Shown one piece after another: positions 23,937 through 33,528 of a stretch of 64,000 nucleotides of DNA. Each line of letters begins with the position of its first letter. Positions within the stretch are counted from its first letter, which is position 1. The notes beneath the pieces are model-generated. The model ran no database searches, was not told the origin of the DNA, and saw only the letters and a program-made list of their open reading frames with translations. Where the stretch lies: assembly GCA_013288545.1 (NCBI GenBank), contig JABDBR010000003.1, positions 1 to 64,000 of the forward strand, in the 5' to 3' direction. The stretch is from Nitrososphaerota archaeon (GTDB lineage Archaea > Thermoproteota > Nitrososphaeria > Nitrososphaerales > Nitrosopumilaceae). A program made the position numbers and the translations under genes.

Positions 23937-25538
23937 TCAGATTATGCTTAGAGTTCTTGCCAAGAGATCTATTCTCTCGTTATCTTCTTCGGTTATTTTT
24001 TTACCATGATACTTGTTATTGAAGTAAATCAAGTCCACCACCTTTGACTTGTCCATGTGTACAACCGTAGCATTGTACGGAGCCTGGATCTTTTTGTTTG
24101 TAAGTATGACTAGTTTATCCACAACTGCAGATTTTGATATATCAGAGATTTGTTCCAGGTCAGGGATGCCTAATTCGTTAGCAATTACAGCCAATCCCAC
24201 CTTGGATCCAAAACTATCTTGGTAAACTGCATCAAGGAGAAGGTTTTGTTTTTCCAGTTTTTGTATTGTACCCATTTCTTGCGCAAAAATAGTTAGGCTC
24301 TTGATTGCGTTTTTGATCTCTTTTTCATTATTTTCGTCATTTCTTCGTATTGTCAGAAAATCAGATATTGGTATATTCATTATACTTCCCCGCACTCTAA
24401 GTCCTGGGTATGATTGTTTTATTGCCTCGTCAATTACTGCTTCATCAATTTTTTTGGAATCAGATTGCATGGCCTTTTCCATTGCTTGATACAAAATATT
24501 AATGACAGAGCGCACGTTTCGGAATTCTGTAAATTCATCATATAGAACCTGGATTTTTTCACTTAGTTCTTGTTGTTCTTCAGAGCCAAATTTACCGTTC
24601 TTGTCTGCGTGTTTTATGTATTCTGTAACAATCTCAGCAAGCTCATCTTTAGAGTTTGATCCTGCTAGATCTATTTTGTAATTTGCCTTTTCCAGCCTAT
24701 CAAATACAGACGGATTGGTATTTTGAATCTCCAAGTAACCAGACGGTGTCGATATCAACAATAACACAGAAGCAGGAAGATGTGCATTTATCACGCCTTT
24801 TATGAATTCAGTCGAGTCCTTGTTTCCATCAAGCTCGTCTATCTCAAAGACAAGAACTTTGCCCAGGAATCTATGTGTCAGTTTTGATATAGAAGATAAC
24901 ATTCCAATGAGTGTCTCCAAGTTTTTAACCTCATCAAATGAGTTTGAAATTATATTTTTAATCAATATAGATTCATGATAGTTAAACTTGTGAACTAGAA
25001 ATGCAGTCAGGTTTTCTACAGATACAGATTGTTTTCCAGATATGATATCCTCAGTCTTTTCTTTTATGGTCATGCCAGTGAGTTTATTTACAAAAGTATA
25101 GTCAAGTGCCTTTTTGGCAGAATTGTCTCCTTGTTCTGCATTTTCTTTTAGATAATTTAGAAACTTTGTTCGTAGTTGTACAAAGAACTCGTTATCAAAT
25201 CCCTTTAGCATTGCGTCGTATATTCCAGTTACAGTCTTTGGCGAAATTGTAGACAAGTCAACATAAGAGCACTCTACATTGTGTCGTCCCTTGAGACTTT
25301 TTACATGCAAAGCCAGATGAGTTTTTCCAGAACCAACATCTTGTACAACAGTGATTACTCTAAAATCGCCATTTTCGGCAGTCTTGCCTTCTACTTTTCT
25401 ATTTAGCTCCTTTATGCATTCAAGTATAGCAGCTTTTGCCTCTTTGTGTCGTTTGCCTCCAAGTATCTTTGCATCTTTTTCTGTCGGGGTTGGGCTACTA
25501 GGATATGGATTTGAATCTAAATTATACGGATATGTCAT
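23937..25538 (-). CDS. AAA/STAND-like P-loop ATPase
   Basis: 533 residues. Walker A is DVGSGKTHLALH (about 70-81), Walker B VLVFEIDELDG (about 234-244), and LLLISTPSGY fits sensor 1. The C-terminal third is helical and may include a winged helix. The start overlaps the upstream winged-helix gene by 4 bp, so the two are one unit. The architecture resembles Orc/Cdc6-like or BREX-type ATPases that act with a DNA-binding partner, but no family can be named with confidence. Confidence 0.75.
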   Translation of the reverse strand: MTYPYNLDSNPYPSSPTPTEKDAKILGGKRHKEAKAAILECIKELNRKVEGKTAENGDFRVITVVQDVGSGKTHLALHVKSLKGRHNVECSYVDLSTISPKTVTGIYDAMLKGFDNEFFVQLRTKFLNYLKENAEQGDNSAKKALDYTFVNKLTGMTIKEKTEDIISGKQSVSVENLTAFLVHKFNYHESILIKNIISNSFDEVKNLETLIGMLSSISKLTHRFLGKVLVFEIDELDGNKDSTEFIKGVINAHLPASVLLLISTPSGYLEIQNTNPSVFDRLEKANYKIDLAGSNSKDELAEIVTEYIKHADKNGKFGSEEQQELSEKIQVLYDEFTEFRNVRSVINILYQAMEKAMQSDSKKIDEAVIDEAIKQSYPGLRVRGSIMNIPISDFLTIRRNDENNEKEIKNAIKSLTIFAQEMGTIQKLEKQNLLLDAVYQDSFGSKVGLAVIANELGIPDLEQISDISKSAVVDKLVILTNKKIQAPYNATVVHMDKSKVVDLIYFNNKYHGKKITEEDNERIDLLARTLSII

Positions 25539-26107
25539 ATGTTCCTCACATAACCATGAACTAGTCCGCGCATTACAATTCCCTCCTGGCCTCCTGAGGA
25601 TATTTCGTATCTATCTTGATGGTTCTCAATCAAATTTGTTGCCATCTGATAGAATTTTTCCTTGGACAAGTTTTGGTTTTCACAAACTTTCTCTCGGATT
25701 TTATCAAATGGAACCCATCCTATTGAGGTAGAAGATTGGTTCAGTGAACTGTTAAAGACTCCTTCAAAATTATCATTTTTAGAAACACCCTCTTTGGATG
25801 CAGATCGTTCCAATTCTTCCTGTAAAACATCGGCATGTGCTTGTACTTTAGCAAGAGATTGGTTTACGCCTGCAAGCATGCCAAGCATTAGTTTGAATTT
25901 TGGATCATTTTGAGTGATATGCTGAACATAGTGTTCTTTGCTCCAGACAAAATATGCCACGCCTTTTTTTTCAATAAAGATCTCCTCGTTTGCTTTCAAC
26001 TCTTCAAGTATACCTTCACAGTCTTTGCCGAATGTCTTTTTCAGGTCAAGCTTCTTAATTCCGCTTACTCCAGAAGAGCCAATTTTTTCGAGTATCTCCC
26101 CTTTCAT
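25535..26107 (-). CDS. winged-helix protein paired with the P-loop ATPase
   Basis: 190 residues: an N-terminal winged-helix-like domain (GVSGIKKLDLKKTFG to VAYFVWSKEHYV, about 14-60), a coiled-coil middle (AGVNQSLAKVQAHADVLQEELE), and a second winged-helix-like C-terminus (PFDKIREKVCENQNLSKEKF to QEGIVMRGLV). Translationally coupled to the ATPase. Together they look like a two-component DNA-transaction or surveillance module. Confidence 0.65.
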   Translation of the reverse strand: MKGEILEKIGSSGVSGIKKLDLKKTFGKDCEGILEELKANEEIFIEKKGVAYFVWSKEHYVQHITQNDPKFKLMLGMLAGVNQSLAKVQAHADVLQEELERSASKEGVSKNDNFEGVFNSSLNQSSTSIGWVPFDKIREKVCENQNLSKEKFYQMATNLIENHQDRYEISSGGQEGIVMRGLVHGYVRNI

Positions 26108-26270
26108 GGATACGGCTCTACAAAATTTTATTTAATATCCGAGGTGATACTGGGTAACAAATTGGTGAAAAATTGTTATCTCTGACACCATGAGAGGCAC
26201 CAGATGCAAGAGATTACCTCAGAAACAGAGACCAGTCACAATATAAGGCCATAACAAGAAAGGTCTCATT
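26108..26270. other. intergenic stretch without recognised gene
   Basis: Part of a 280 bp gap before msrB. No convincing ORF: the best is an 18-codon basic frame from the ATG at 26190. The rest of the gap holds the C/D box sRNA described separately. Confidence 0.4.
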
Positions 26271-26330
26271 GCAGAATGATGATTGGGTATACTGATCTAA
26301 TGATGAATTATACCTGGGGTATCTGACTGC
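26271..26330 (+). ncRNA. C/D box sRNA (2'-O-methylation guide)
   Basis: Textbook order in 60 bases: terminal stem GCAG (26271-26274) pairing with CTGC (26327-26330); box C ATGATGA (26276-26282); guide TTGGGTATA; box D' CTGA (26292-26295); spacer TCTA; box C' ATGATGA (26300-26306); guide ATTATACCTGGGGTAT; box D CTGA (26323-26326). This would assemble with L7Ae, Nop5 and fibrillarin to methylate rRNA or tRNA. The D guide predicts a target containing ATACCCCAGGT-like sequence; target not checked. Confidence 0.85.
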
Positions 26331-26389
26331 TTGAAAATATAAGATTCCAAGACTCAAAGATTAAATCCCAAAGTGACCATGAGAGAGTC

Positions 26390-26767
26390 GTGGAACCACA
26401 GAACGATCCATGGAAAGATAAACTGACTTCGGACCAATATTTTGTGTGTAGAATGAAAGGTACGGAACCGCCATTCACCGGAATATATCACGATTCAAAG
26501 GAGGAAGGCGTTTACAAGTGCCTGTGTTGTGGAACCAAATTATTTAGCTCAGATACAAAATTTGATTCTGGAACCGGTTGGCCAAGTTTTTGGGAACCAA
26601 TTGAAGACAATGTATCTACTGAGAAGGATACAAGCCACGGCATGCTCAGAGTTGAGGCATTATGCAAGAATTGCGGCGCTCATCTTGGACATGTTTTTGA
26701 TGACGGTCCAAACCCCACAGGTTTGCGATACTGCATAAATTCTGTTTCTCTCAAGCTTGAAAAATAA
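26390..26767 (+). CDS. msrB: peptide methionine (R)-S-oxide reductase MsrB
   Basis: Repairs R-methionine sulfoxide in proteins. 125 residues from GTG. Two zinc pairs are present (CLCC and CKNC), and the [32 protein letters not shown] motifs include the catalytic Cys. Normal family length, so the GTG start is accepted. No msrA neighbour is seen. Confidence 0.95.
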   Translation: MEPQNDPWKDKLTSDQYFVCRMKGTEPPFTGIYHDSKEEGVYKCLCCGTKLFSSDTKFDSGTGWPSFWEPIEDNVSTEKDTSHGMLRVEALCKNCGAHLGHVFDDGPNPTGLRYCINSVSLKLEK

Positions 26768-26831
26768 ATCAGATAGTAAGGTAATAGCAAAGTTACCCTG
26801 TCATTAATAGTACCGTATGATACCGTAATGT

Positions 26832-26939
26832 ATGTTAAATTGTGAGTTTTGTCCAAAACAGTTCTTTGAGACTGCAAATGGTTTGGTAGCAAAGACATTC
26901 CATGAAAGTCTACATGATCCAGAATTAGTCAATAACTAA
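26832..26939 (+). CDS. 35-residue zinc-finger-like peptide
   Basis: MLNCEFCPKQFFETANG followed by F-H-E-S-L-H: a C-x2-C plus H-x4-H pattern that fits a single C2H2 finger. A real gene is plausible because such micro-fingers are frequent here (compare 12423), but length limits certainty. Confidence 0.5.
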   Translation: MLNCEFCPKQFFETANGLVAKTFHESLHDPELVNN

Positions 26940-27012
26940 ATCTGGTTCTTTTTTTGTATCAAATAAAATCAAAACCTAACTTTTTTAACGGTTGCCTTCA
27001 TTGTAATTTAAA

Positions 27013-28413
27013 GTGGCCAAGTCAAAGCGTACAGAGTCAAAACCAAAACCAAAAGATTCCACACATGATGTTGTCAAGAAAATGTCTTCAATCTCAGATG
27101 CTACCAAGACTCTAGCTTCTGAAGTAAAAACAATGTCAAAGATATTTGTAGAAAATCAAAAGATACTGATTTCCATGAAAGACATGATATCATCAGTAAA
27201 TTCATCACTAGATCAAATTCAGAAAAACTCTCGGCAGATAAACATAATTGAAGAGGACACCCAACGCCTATTTTCTGGAATGAGTCAAGTCAAGGCACAT
27301 TCTAATTTAATAGACAAGATAAATAATCAAATAAACAGACTCCAAGACCACGTAGAGAAAATTCGCGACAAGCAAGAATCTATGCCAGATACCAATAAAA
27401 TAATGCAGAGTGTTGCCGATAATTTGGATTCCACCAGGAATAATACAAAAATGATAATGCACGTATCCGAAAAAACAGAGAAGATACGCGAAGAGATCAA
27501 AAATGTGGCAAATAGTGCGGCACTTTCCAATCTCAGTAATGATATAGAAGAATTAAGAAAAAGCACAAGCGAGATATCTACAAAAGCAGAATCGCTTTCC
27601 AATCTACACCAGGAGATCGAGGAGGTCAGACAGAATACTAAAGAAATATCCTCAAAGACTGAAAAGATGTCAGGATTGGAGGAGAGCATATCCAGTCTCA
27701 AAGGCGAGATAGGCTCGATTACCACAAAGACAGACGCCATATCAGGCCTGAATTCTCAGATAAGAAATGTGGGTCTAGAGATTGATTCTCTTATTCAGAA
27801 AACAGATTCACTGTCTGCACTTGGCAATGATATTCGAAGCATCAATTCAGAGTTTACCAACTTTAAGGAAGGTATGGTTGGAAAGAACAAGGATTTAGAC
27901 GAAAAAATATCCGATTTTGCAGAGCTGTTAAACAAAAACTCGGCATCAATTTCAGAGTTTAATAAAAAGACGTACGAGATTTCACAGCAGTTACAGGATA
28001 TCCGCGGTATAACTCACAAGACATCACAGAATACATCGCATGAGGTCATGGGATTGCTCCGCTTGTCAGAGTTCCAGTCAAACATCAGGATGCGCTCTGA
28101 ATCAAAATATGGTACACTAGAAGACATTGAAAAGATGACGGGTCAGACCAAAGACATGGTAAATCTATTTGACAGAATTTCAATCGAGGTGGAAACAAAG
28201 ATGCCATTGCCTACCGAAGTAAAACAATGGAGCATATCAAAGATCCTAGACTGTGCAGACAGATGGGAGATAAGATTCACAGATGTATTCAGACTTTTGA
28301 TTACAGAGCTTGGCTCTGATATCGTAAAAGAAGGAATCAGAATGGAACATGTTCGTGATCTTTTCGGAATACGAGCAGTAGATGAAATAAGACGCGAACT
28401 AAATATTACCTAG
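27013..28413 (+). CDS. long coiled-coil protein
   Basis: 466 residues, GTG start. Residues about 20-360 are almost pure heptad sequence with repeating I-S-x-K-T/x-E-x-x-S-x-L units of about 28-30 residues. A basic lead (SKRTESKPKPKDS) precedes it, and a globular C-terminal domain (from about 375) ends it. No membrane segment, so a structural or chromosome/cell-organisation role is more likely than a receptor. Its stop overlaps the converging GT2 gene by 4 bp. Confidence 0.75.
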   Translation: MAKSKRTESKPKPKDSTHDVVKKMSSISDATKTLASEVKTMSKIFVENQKILISMKDMISSVNSSLDQIQKNSRQINIIEEDTQRLFSGMSQVKAHSNLIDKINNQINRLQDHVEKIRDKQESMPDTNKIMQSVADNLDSTRNNTKMIMHVSEKTEKIREEIKNVANSAALSNLSNDIEELRKSTSEISTKAESLSNLHQEIEEVRQNTKEISSKTEKMSGLEESISSLKGEIGSITTKTDAISGLNSQIRNVGLEIDSLIQKTDSLSALGNDIRSINSEFTNFKEGMVGKNKDLDEKISDFAELLNKNSASISEFNKKTYEISQQLQDIRGITHKTSQNTSHEVMGLLRLSEFQSNIRMRSESKYGTLEDIEKMTGQTKDMVNLFDRISIEVETKMPLPTEVKQWSISKILDCADRWEIRFTDVFRLLITELGSDIVKEGIRMEHVRDLFGIRAVDEIRRELNIT

Positions 28414-30428
28414 CTTTCATCGTTTTTGTCAAGAGATTCTTTCTTCTTCTTCAAGAGAGCAAAGATTCCAATGATTACTGCAACCCAGATGCTACCAAAC
28501 AACATGTTTGAGATGCTGACATACATGTATGGCGTGGCATCAAGCAAATTGAATACCAATGTTGAAGATTGGTAATGGACGTTGAGCATTCCAGTGTGAA
28601 ATGCTGCAGTATCAGGAGTAGTGGTAGAAATCCTATCTACGGTAGATGACATTGTATCAAGGTCTTTTTGCATCATTCCAAAATCTGTATCAGATGTAGG
28701 AAATATCCAAACTGGGTTTCCAGACTTGGGTAAAAGCTGCTGAACCATTTTGATATCATTACCTATCAATTGCGGATCAGACGTGGCTTGGATCCTAAGC
28801 AATATTCCTCTTGATTGATCAAGTGGATAAATTGTACTGCCATATTCCTCAAATGCCATGACTATACCTACTGCGATTAATGCAATTATTCCTGCCAATG
28901 CAATTTTATAGTAATTATTTGCCATTTTTTCTGCCTTTGATTCGACTCTACCTCTTGATTTGCCTTTTTTAAATGTTGAATGAGATATGCTCAGATATGC
29001 AATGTAAAGAAACCCAGCTACCTGAATTCCGATTATTGGTACAAACACAGGATTATTAGAAAAAATTGCAACAAAGATGCCAACTATTCCATATACACCA
29101 AAAAATATCTCAAGAAGAGTAGTTTTTGTAAATGGCAGAGCATATGCCTTGTCCCTCCAATCGTCATCATTTTTTATTATTCCAAATTTTGGCGTTCGCA
29201 AAAACTCGTTTTTCTTTCCAAGAATTGCATCAAAGACTGCTACCGTATTATTAACAGACATGCCAGCAGAGTAGATTATCAGATACAGGTAGGAAAGTGT
29301 CTTTGATCTCCATTTTTTTTCATACATTTGCTGAATCACCATGATATACGCCACAGGTCCCATCGCCAAGTATGCAATTATTGTCAACATTGGCAGTCCA
29401 CTTATGACATAGAGATTTATTTTTGAAGCTAAAAGTATTGGTAAGATAAGAAATTGTGCCAAGACCAAAGGATGTACAACATGTCTTGTAAGTTGTACAA
29501 AGGCTTGGACTTTGGTATCAACAGGTATTTTCTTTAGTGCAACGCCACCAAGTAATTTTATGGCGCATTGAATAGAGCCTTTTGCCCAACGAAATTGTTG
29601 TCTTTTTGCAGCGTTCATTTGTACGGGAAGTTCGGCATCTACAACAATGTCAGGGATAAACACACACTTCCAACCTTTCATCTGGGCTCTATAGCTCAAG
29701 TCCAGGTCTTCAACTAGTGTAGCAGTATGCCATCCACCAGAGTCATCGATACACTGCTTCCTCCAGATACCAGCAGTACCATTAAAACTCATAAAGAGAT
29801 GAGAGTTGCTCTTTGCTTTTTGCTCTATTAAAAAGTGAAAGTCAAGACTTAGTGCTTGTGCCTTTGTAAGAGGAGAATATTTTTCATTGACATGTCCCCA
29901 CCTGCATTGCACCAATCCAATGTTTGGTGTGCAAAAATAAGTCAGGGCTCTTTTGAGAAACCACGTAGGAGGAATAAAGTCAGCATCAAAGATTGCAATA
30001 AAATCCCCCTTTGCAGATTTCATTGCATTTCGTAATGCACCAGCCTTGTATCCCTTCCTGTCTGCTCTTCGTATGTGATTAATGTCAAAGCCCTTGCTTT
30101 TGTATTCAGAGACTAGTTTTGCAAGTAGATCATATGTTTCATCATTGGAATCATCAAGTACTTGGATGCACAGCTTGTCTTTTGGATAATCCAGTGCACA
30201 TACTGCATGCACCAATCTTGCGGCAACATATCTTTCATTATATATTGGAAGCTGGAGTGTAACAGTAGGAATTTCTTTTAGTTCTATAGAATTGTTCTTT
30301 TTCTGGTGCCTTGCAATTACAACAAGATAGTAAAAGTTGCATGTGTAGAGTGTAATTATCATTGCAATGCTGATGAAAATATTCCACAGAAATTGTGTTA
30401 AAGGATTCGGGATTGCATGTAAGGGCAT
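28410..30428 (-). CDS. membrane glycosyltransferase family 2 (processive polysaccharide synthase type)
   Basis: 672 residues: one N-terminal span, a cytoplasmic GT-A domain (about 45-300), four or more spans, and an extra C-terminal part with a span, an extracellular stretch and a last span. Catalytic residues are visible: VLDDSND, the FDADFIPP D-x-D, LVEDLDLSYR, and QQFRWAKGS (Q-x-x-R-W), the set of cellulose/hyaluronan synthase-like enzymes. Probably builds an exopolysaccharide or cell-surface glycan; the sugar is unknown. Confidence 0.88.
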   Translation of the reverse strand: MPLHAIPNPLTQFLWNIFISIAMIITLYTCNFYYLVVIARHQKKNNSIELKEIPTVTLQLPIYNERYVAARLVHAVCALDYPKDKLCIQVLDDSNDETYDLLAKLVSEYKSKGFDINHIRRADRKGYKAGALRNAMKSAKGDFIAIFDADFIPPTWFLKRALTYFCTPNIGLVQCRWGHVNEKYSPLTKAQALSLDFHFLIEQKAKSNSHLFMSFNGTAGIWRKQCIDDSGGWHTATLVEDLDLSYRAQMKGWKCVFIPDIVVDAELPVQMNAAKRQQFRWAKGSIQCAIKLLGGVALKKIPVDTKVQAFVQLTRHVVHPLVLAQFLILPILLASKINLYVISGLPMLTIIAYLAMGPVAYIMVIQQMYEKKWRSKTLSYLYLIIYSAGMSVNNTVAVFDAILGKKNEFLRTPKFGIIKNDDDWRDKAYALPFTKTTLLEIFFGVYGIVGIFVAIFSNNPVFVPIIGIQVAGFLYIAYLSISHSTFKKGKSRGRVESKAEKMANNYYKIALAGIIALIAVGIVMAFEEYGSTIYPLDQSRGILLRIQATSDPQLIGNDIKMVQQLLPKSGNPVWIFPTSDTDFGMMQKDLDTMSSTVDRISTTTPDTAAFHTGMLNVHYQSSTLVFNLLDATPYMYVSISNMLFGSIWVAVIIGIFALLKKKKESLDKNDES

Positions 30429-30480
30429 TTAGAGTTTTTCAACTCTAAAGTCTTTATAGCCGTACCGCTAAAAATTTTCT

Positions 30481-31434
30481 CTAACCTTTCTTTGATATCT
30501 TGATTGCTTGGACTGGACATACGTTTTCACAAGCCAGACAAAATATGCAATCAGGTTCTCGTGCCATCAGTGGTTTTTTATCAGAAGCTGGATTGCCTGC
30601 AAATTCAGCCCATTCGTAAACTTTTACAGGACATGCATCTATGCATGCACCGTCACCAACACAGATATCATAATCAACTGAAACGTATTCTCCCCAGATT
30701 CCAAGGATTTCATTGCCTTTTCTGTGACCAAATACTTTTATTTTATGACTAGATGGAGCAGTAAAAGTCTCGACAACTTTGAGTTTTGATTTAAAGTCAA
30801 CATCGATTGGACCTGGCTTTGCTCCAGATGGTGTCTCTAGCTCTTCTACTGGTGCTGCTTGTTGTCCAGGCGGAGGAGCTGCTGGTTTTGGTTTTGGTTT
30901 TGCGTTAGGAACTATCTGAGCTAGTGGTGTCATCTCTTCTAATTCCTGGAGTGCTTGCTCTGGTGTCATTTGTTTTGCTTTTACTTCATGCTCTACCATT
31001 TTATCAGCAAGTACACTATTTCGCAAAATTGTGTCAATTACCATCTTTGCATTTGCATCTGCTTTCTTTCTGTAATCTTTAACCCATAAACCGTCACCAT
31101 ATTTTTCAATTGGATATATTTGGTAGATCATGTCTACGACTTCGCCAGTTACAATCTCGACTTGAACTTCAAGATCTATAGACTTGTATCCACTGTCATC
31201 TGGATCTGGCATGTTCTCTTCTTTCCAGCGATATGTGGCGTAAATCCTGTCAGCAAATTTATCCATCTCAAAAACTTTCTTAAATCCGCTAACAATAGAA
31301 TCGATTTCATAAGTGTCTTCTAGTTTTACAGGAAGACGATAAAGACCGAGCTTGTAACTGTGTAAAGGATATACTCCTCTTTTTGATGTAGCTGACTGGA
31401 CTGTATACACTTTATCCTTTAGCAGGAGTGACAT
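30481..31434 (-). CDS. large ferredoxin-like 4Fe-4S protein
   Basis: 317 residues. The N-terminal 180 form an uncharacterised domain; a proline-rich linker (about 180-210) follows; the last 75 hold two cluster motifs, CVGDGACIDACPVKVY and CIFCLACENVCP, as in archaeal dicluster ferredoxins. Electron carrier, perhaps for the ferredoxin-dependent oxidoreductases of this organism. Monocistronic with a promoter before 31434. Confidence 0.85.
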   Translation of the reverse strand: MSLLLKDKVYTVQSATSKRGVYPLHSYKLGLYRLPVKLEDTYEIDSIVSGFKKVFEMDKFADRIYATYRWKEENMPDPDDSGYKSIDLEVQVEIVTGEVVDMIYQIYPIEKYGDGLWVKDYRKKADANAKMVIDTILRNSVLADKMVEHEVKAKQMTPEQALQELEEMTPLAQIVPNAKPKPKPAAPPPGQQAAPVEELETPSGAKPGPIDVDFKSKLKVVETFTAPSSHKIKVFGHRKGNEILGIWGEYVSVDYDICVGDGACIDACPVKVYEWAEFAGNPASDKKPLMAREPDCIFCLACENVCPVQAIKISKKG

Positions 31435-31472
31435 CTGAGATGTATTATGGAAAAAGAGTTTAAAAATGCTTC

Positions 31473-31805
31473 CTAATAATCAGGGCAAGTCTCTTCGCGG
31501 ATCTTTCTGTATCTCTGCTCCATCTCGGTTGCATGCTCAAGAACCTTATCAAACCCATACTTGTCCTTTGGAAAATACCACCTAATGCCCACCTTATGCC
31601 CAATTCCATCCATGTCGTATATCATACCCTTATCAGAATAGACGCCATATTTTTCATCAATTGTTTTTTCTTGTGCGGTAAGACCACGCTTTGTCTTGTC
31701 TTCTAGTATGATGAAAGTGGGATCATCAAGTATGGCATAGAATATACCTTTTTTTAGAATTGGCAGTTCTGTATTATTTTCGTTATTTTTCGATTGGGTT
31801 TCCAA
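31473..31805 (-). CDS. small hypothetical protein co-transcribed with rhodanese
   Basis: 110 residues, soluble; FYAILDDPTFIILEDKTKRGL and GIRWYFPKDKYGFD are distinctive, but I do not recognise the family. Its start lies 23 bp inside the end of the sulfurtransferase gene, which suggests coupled translation and a shared sulfur-related job. Confidence 0.7.
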   Translation of the reverse strand: METQSKNNENNTELPILKKGIFYAILDDPTFIILEDKTKRGLTAQEKTIDEKYGVYSDKGMIYDMDGIGHKVGIRWYFPKDKYGFDKVLEHATEMEQRYRKIREETCPDY

Positions 31806-32622
31806 TCATATTACCCCATTCAGTCCAGGAACCGTCATAGTTTCTAACTTGAGGATACCCAAGCAGATATTTTAGAACAAACCAAGTATGCGAAGATCTC
31901 TCTCCAATTCTACAGTAGCATATGACATCTTTGTCAGGTGTCACACCTTTTGTTTCATAAATTTTCTTGAGATCTTCTACTGATTTGAAAGTACCATCGA
32001 TATCATTTACTGCACTTGCCCAAGGAATGTTGTTTGCATTTGGAATGTGTCCTCCCCTCTGAGCATGCTCCATAGGATATTCTGCTGGAGCAGTTATCTC
32101 TCCTGAGAATTCTTTTGGTGAACGTACATCAACTAGAACGGTATCTTTCTTGTCAAGTGCTCTTCTTACATCAAACAGATATGCACGCAATCCTTCGTTT
32201 GGCGGCTGTGCAACATAGTTTGTTCTTGGTATTTGTGGTTCATCCTTGGTGTAGGATCTGTTTTCAATCTCCCACTTTTTTCTTCCACCGTTCATTATCT
32301 TTACGTTTTCATGTCCATAATACTTGAATATCCAAAATACAAATGCAGCAAACCAATTGTTAAAGTCACCATACAAAATGACTTCAGATTGTGCTGTGAT
32401 TCCACTTCTTGATAAAAGGTCTTCAAACTGGGACTTGCTGATTATATCTCGAGTTATTGGATCATTAATGTCTCGCTTCCACCAGATGAGGCTTGCCCCC
32501 TGTAGGTGGCCTTGTCTGTAGGCATTTTCAGGATCATAATCCACTTCAACAACTTTTAATGATTTGCCAAGATTATTTGCGACAGTTTCTGTATCTACTA
32601 GAACGTGTTGTGCATAATTCAT
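31783..32622 (-). CDS. thiosulfate/3-mercaptopyruvate sulfurtransferase (tandem rhodanese)
   Basis: 279 residues with two rhodanese domains (about 8-130 and 150-275). The active Cys is in the second: ICYCRIGERSSHTWF. The first domain has no Cys at the matching place (EVILYGDFNNWF), as is normal. VDVRSPKEFSGEI marks the second domain start. Transfers sulfane sulfur to thiophilic acceptors such as cyanide or thiols. Confidence 0.92.
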   Translation of the reverse strand: MNYAQHVLVDTETVANNLGKSLKVVEVDYDPENAYRQGHLQGASLIWWKRDINDPITRDIISKSQFEDLLSRSGITAQSEVILYGDFNNWFAAFVFWIFKYYGHENVKIMNGGRKKWEIENRSYTKDEPQIPRTNYVAQPPNEGLRAYLFDVRRALDKKDTVLVDVRSPKEFSGEITAPAEYPMEHAQRGGHIPNANNIPWASAVNDIDGTFKSVEDLKKIYETKGVTPDKDVICYCRIGERSSHTWFVLKYLLGYPQVRNYDGSWTEWGNMIGNPIEK

Positions 32623-32712
32623 TTTGTCTCTACCATCCTACACTGGTAGGGCTCTTAATATTTTATACTTATCAGATGCTTTTTAAGTGAAATTAGAATT
32701 TGATAATTTGGA

Positions 32713-33528
32713 TTGGAGCTTCACAATGTTGCGTTAGTAAGTAAAGTCGGTTCAAAGGAATCAGAGGATGCAGTAAAAAAAGTTGCCAAAAAATTACTTG
32801 CAAAAAAAGCCAAGGTATACACTGTTTCACCTGTTGATGTCGACGGTGCAAAAAAAGTCAATGATTTGGAAGATCTCAAGAATACAAAATTGGATCTGAC
32901 AATAACTCTAGGTGGAGATGGAACAACACTACGAACTTTTAGGTATCTAGAAAACGAAGTGCCAAATCTTGCAATAAACGTAGGAGGAAACAGGGGCATA
33001 TTATCAGAGATTACACTGCCTGAGATTGATACTGCCATTGACCAAATCATTTCAGACAAGATCTTTTTTGACAAGAGAATTAGAGTAGTTGCCTCTTGTG
33101 GAGGACAAGACTTTCCACCAGCATTAAATGAAATATACATCAACAGGGAAAATTTAACAAAGACATCTCTGTTTGAGATCAAATTCCAAAGTGATACCGT
33201 AACACAAAAAATGGATGGAGTAATTGTTGCAACGCCAAGCGGTTCCACAGGTCACTCTTATTCTCTAGGAGGTCCAATTCTTCATGAAAGTCTTGATGTT
33301 CTCATCATAACTCCAGTTGCACCTGTAAACAAGTTGCCATCAATTGTAGTTCCTGATGAAAAAATTGAGATCATAAGCAATCATGATTCAAATATCATAA
33401 TGGATGCCCAGGTAATCAAGACTGCCAGATTTGATGAAGTGATAACCATACGAAAATACAAAAAACATGCAGTATTTGTAAGACTGAAAAAACAAGGTTT
33501 GAGACAGATGAGCAAGCTTGGTTTCTAG
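32713..33528 (+). CDS. nadK: NAD kinase
   Basis: Phosphorylates NAD to NADP. 271 residues from a TTG start. GGDGTTLRTFRY is the diagnostic GGDGT motif; LNEIYINRE and VATPSGSTGHSYSLGGPI are the second and third conserved blocks. Its stop overlaps the start of nob1 by 11 bp, so the two form an operon. Confidence 0.95.
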   Translation: MELHNVALVSKVGSKESEDAVKKVAKKLLAKKAKVYTVSPVDVDGAKKVNDLEDLKNTKLDLTITLGGDGTTLRTFRYLENEVPNLAINVGGNRGILSEITLPEIDTAIDQIISDKIFFDKRIRVVASCGGQDFPPALNEIYINRENLTKTSLFEIKFQSDTVTQKMDGVIVATPSGSTGHSYSLGGPILHESLDVLIITPVAPVNKLPSIVVPDEKIEIISNHDSNIIMDAQVIKTARFDEVITIRKYKKHAVFVRLKKQGLRQMSKLGF

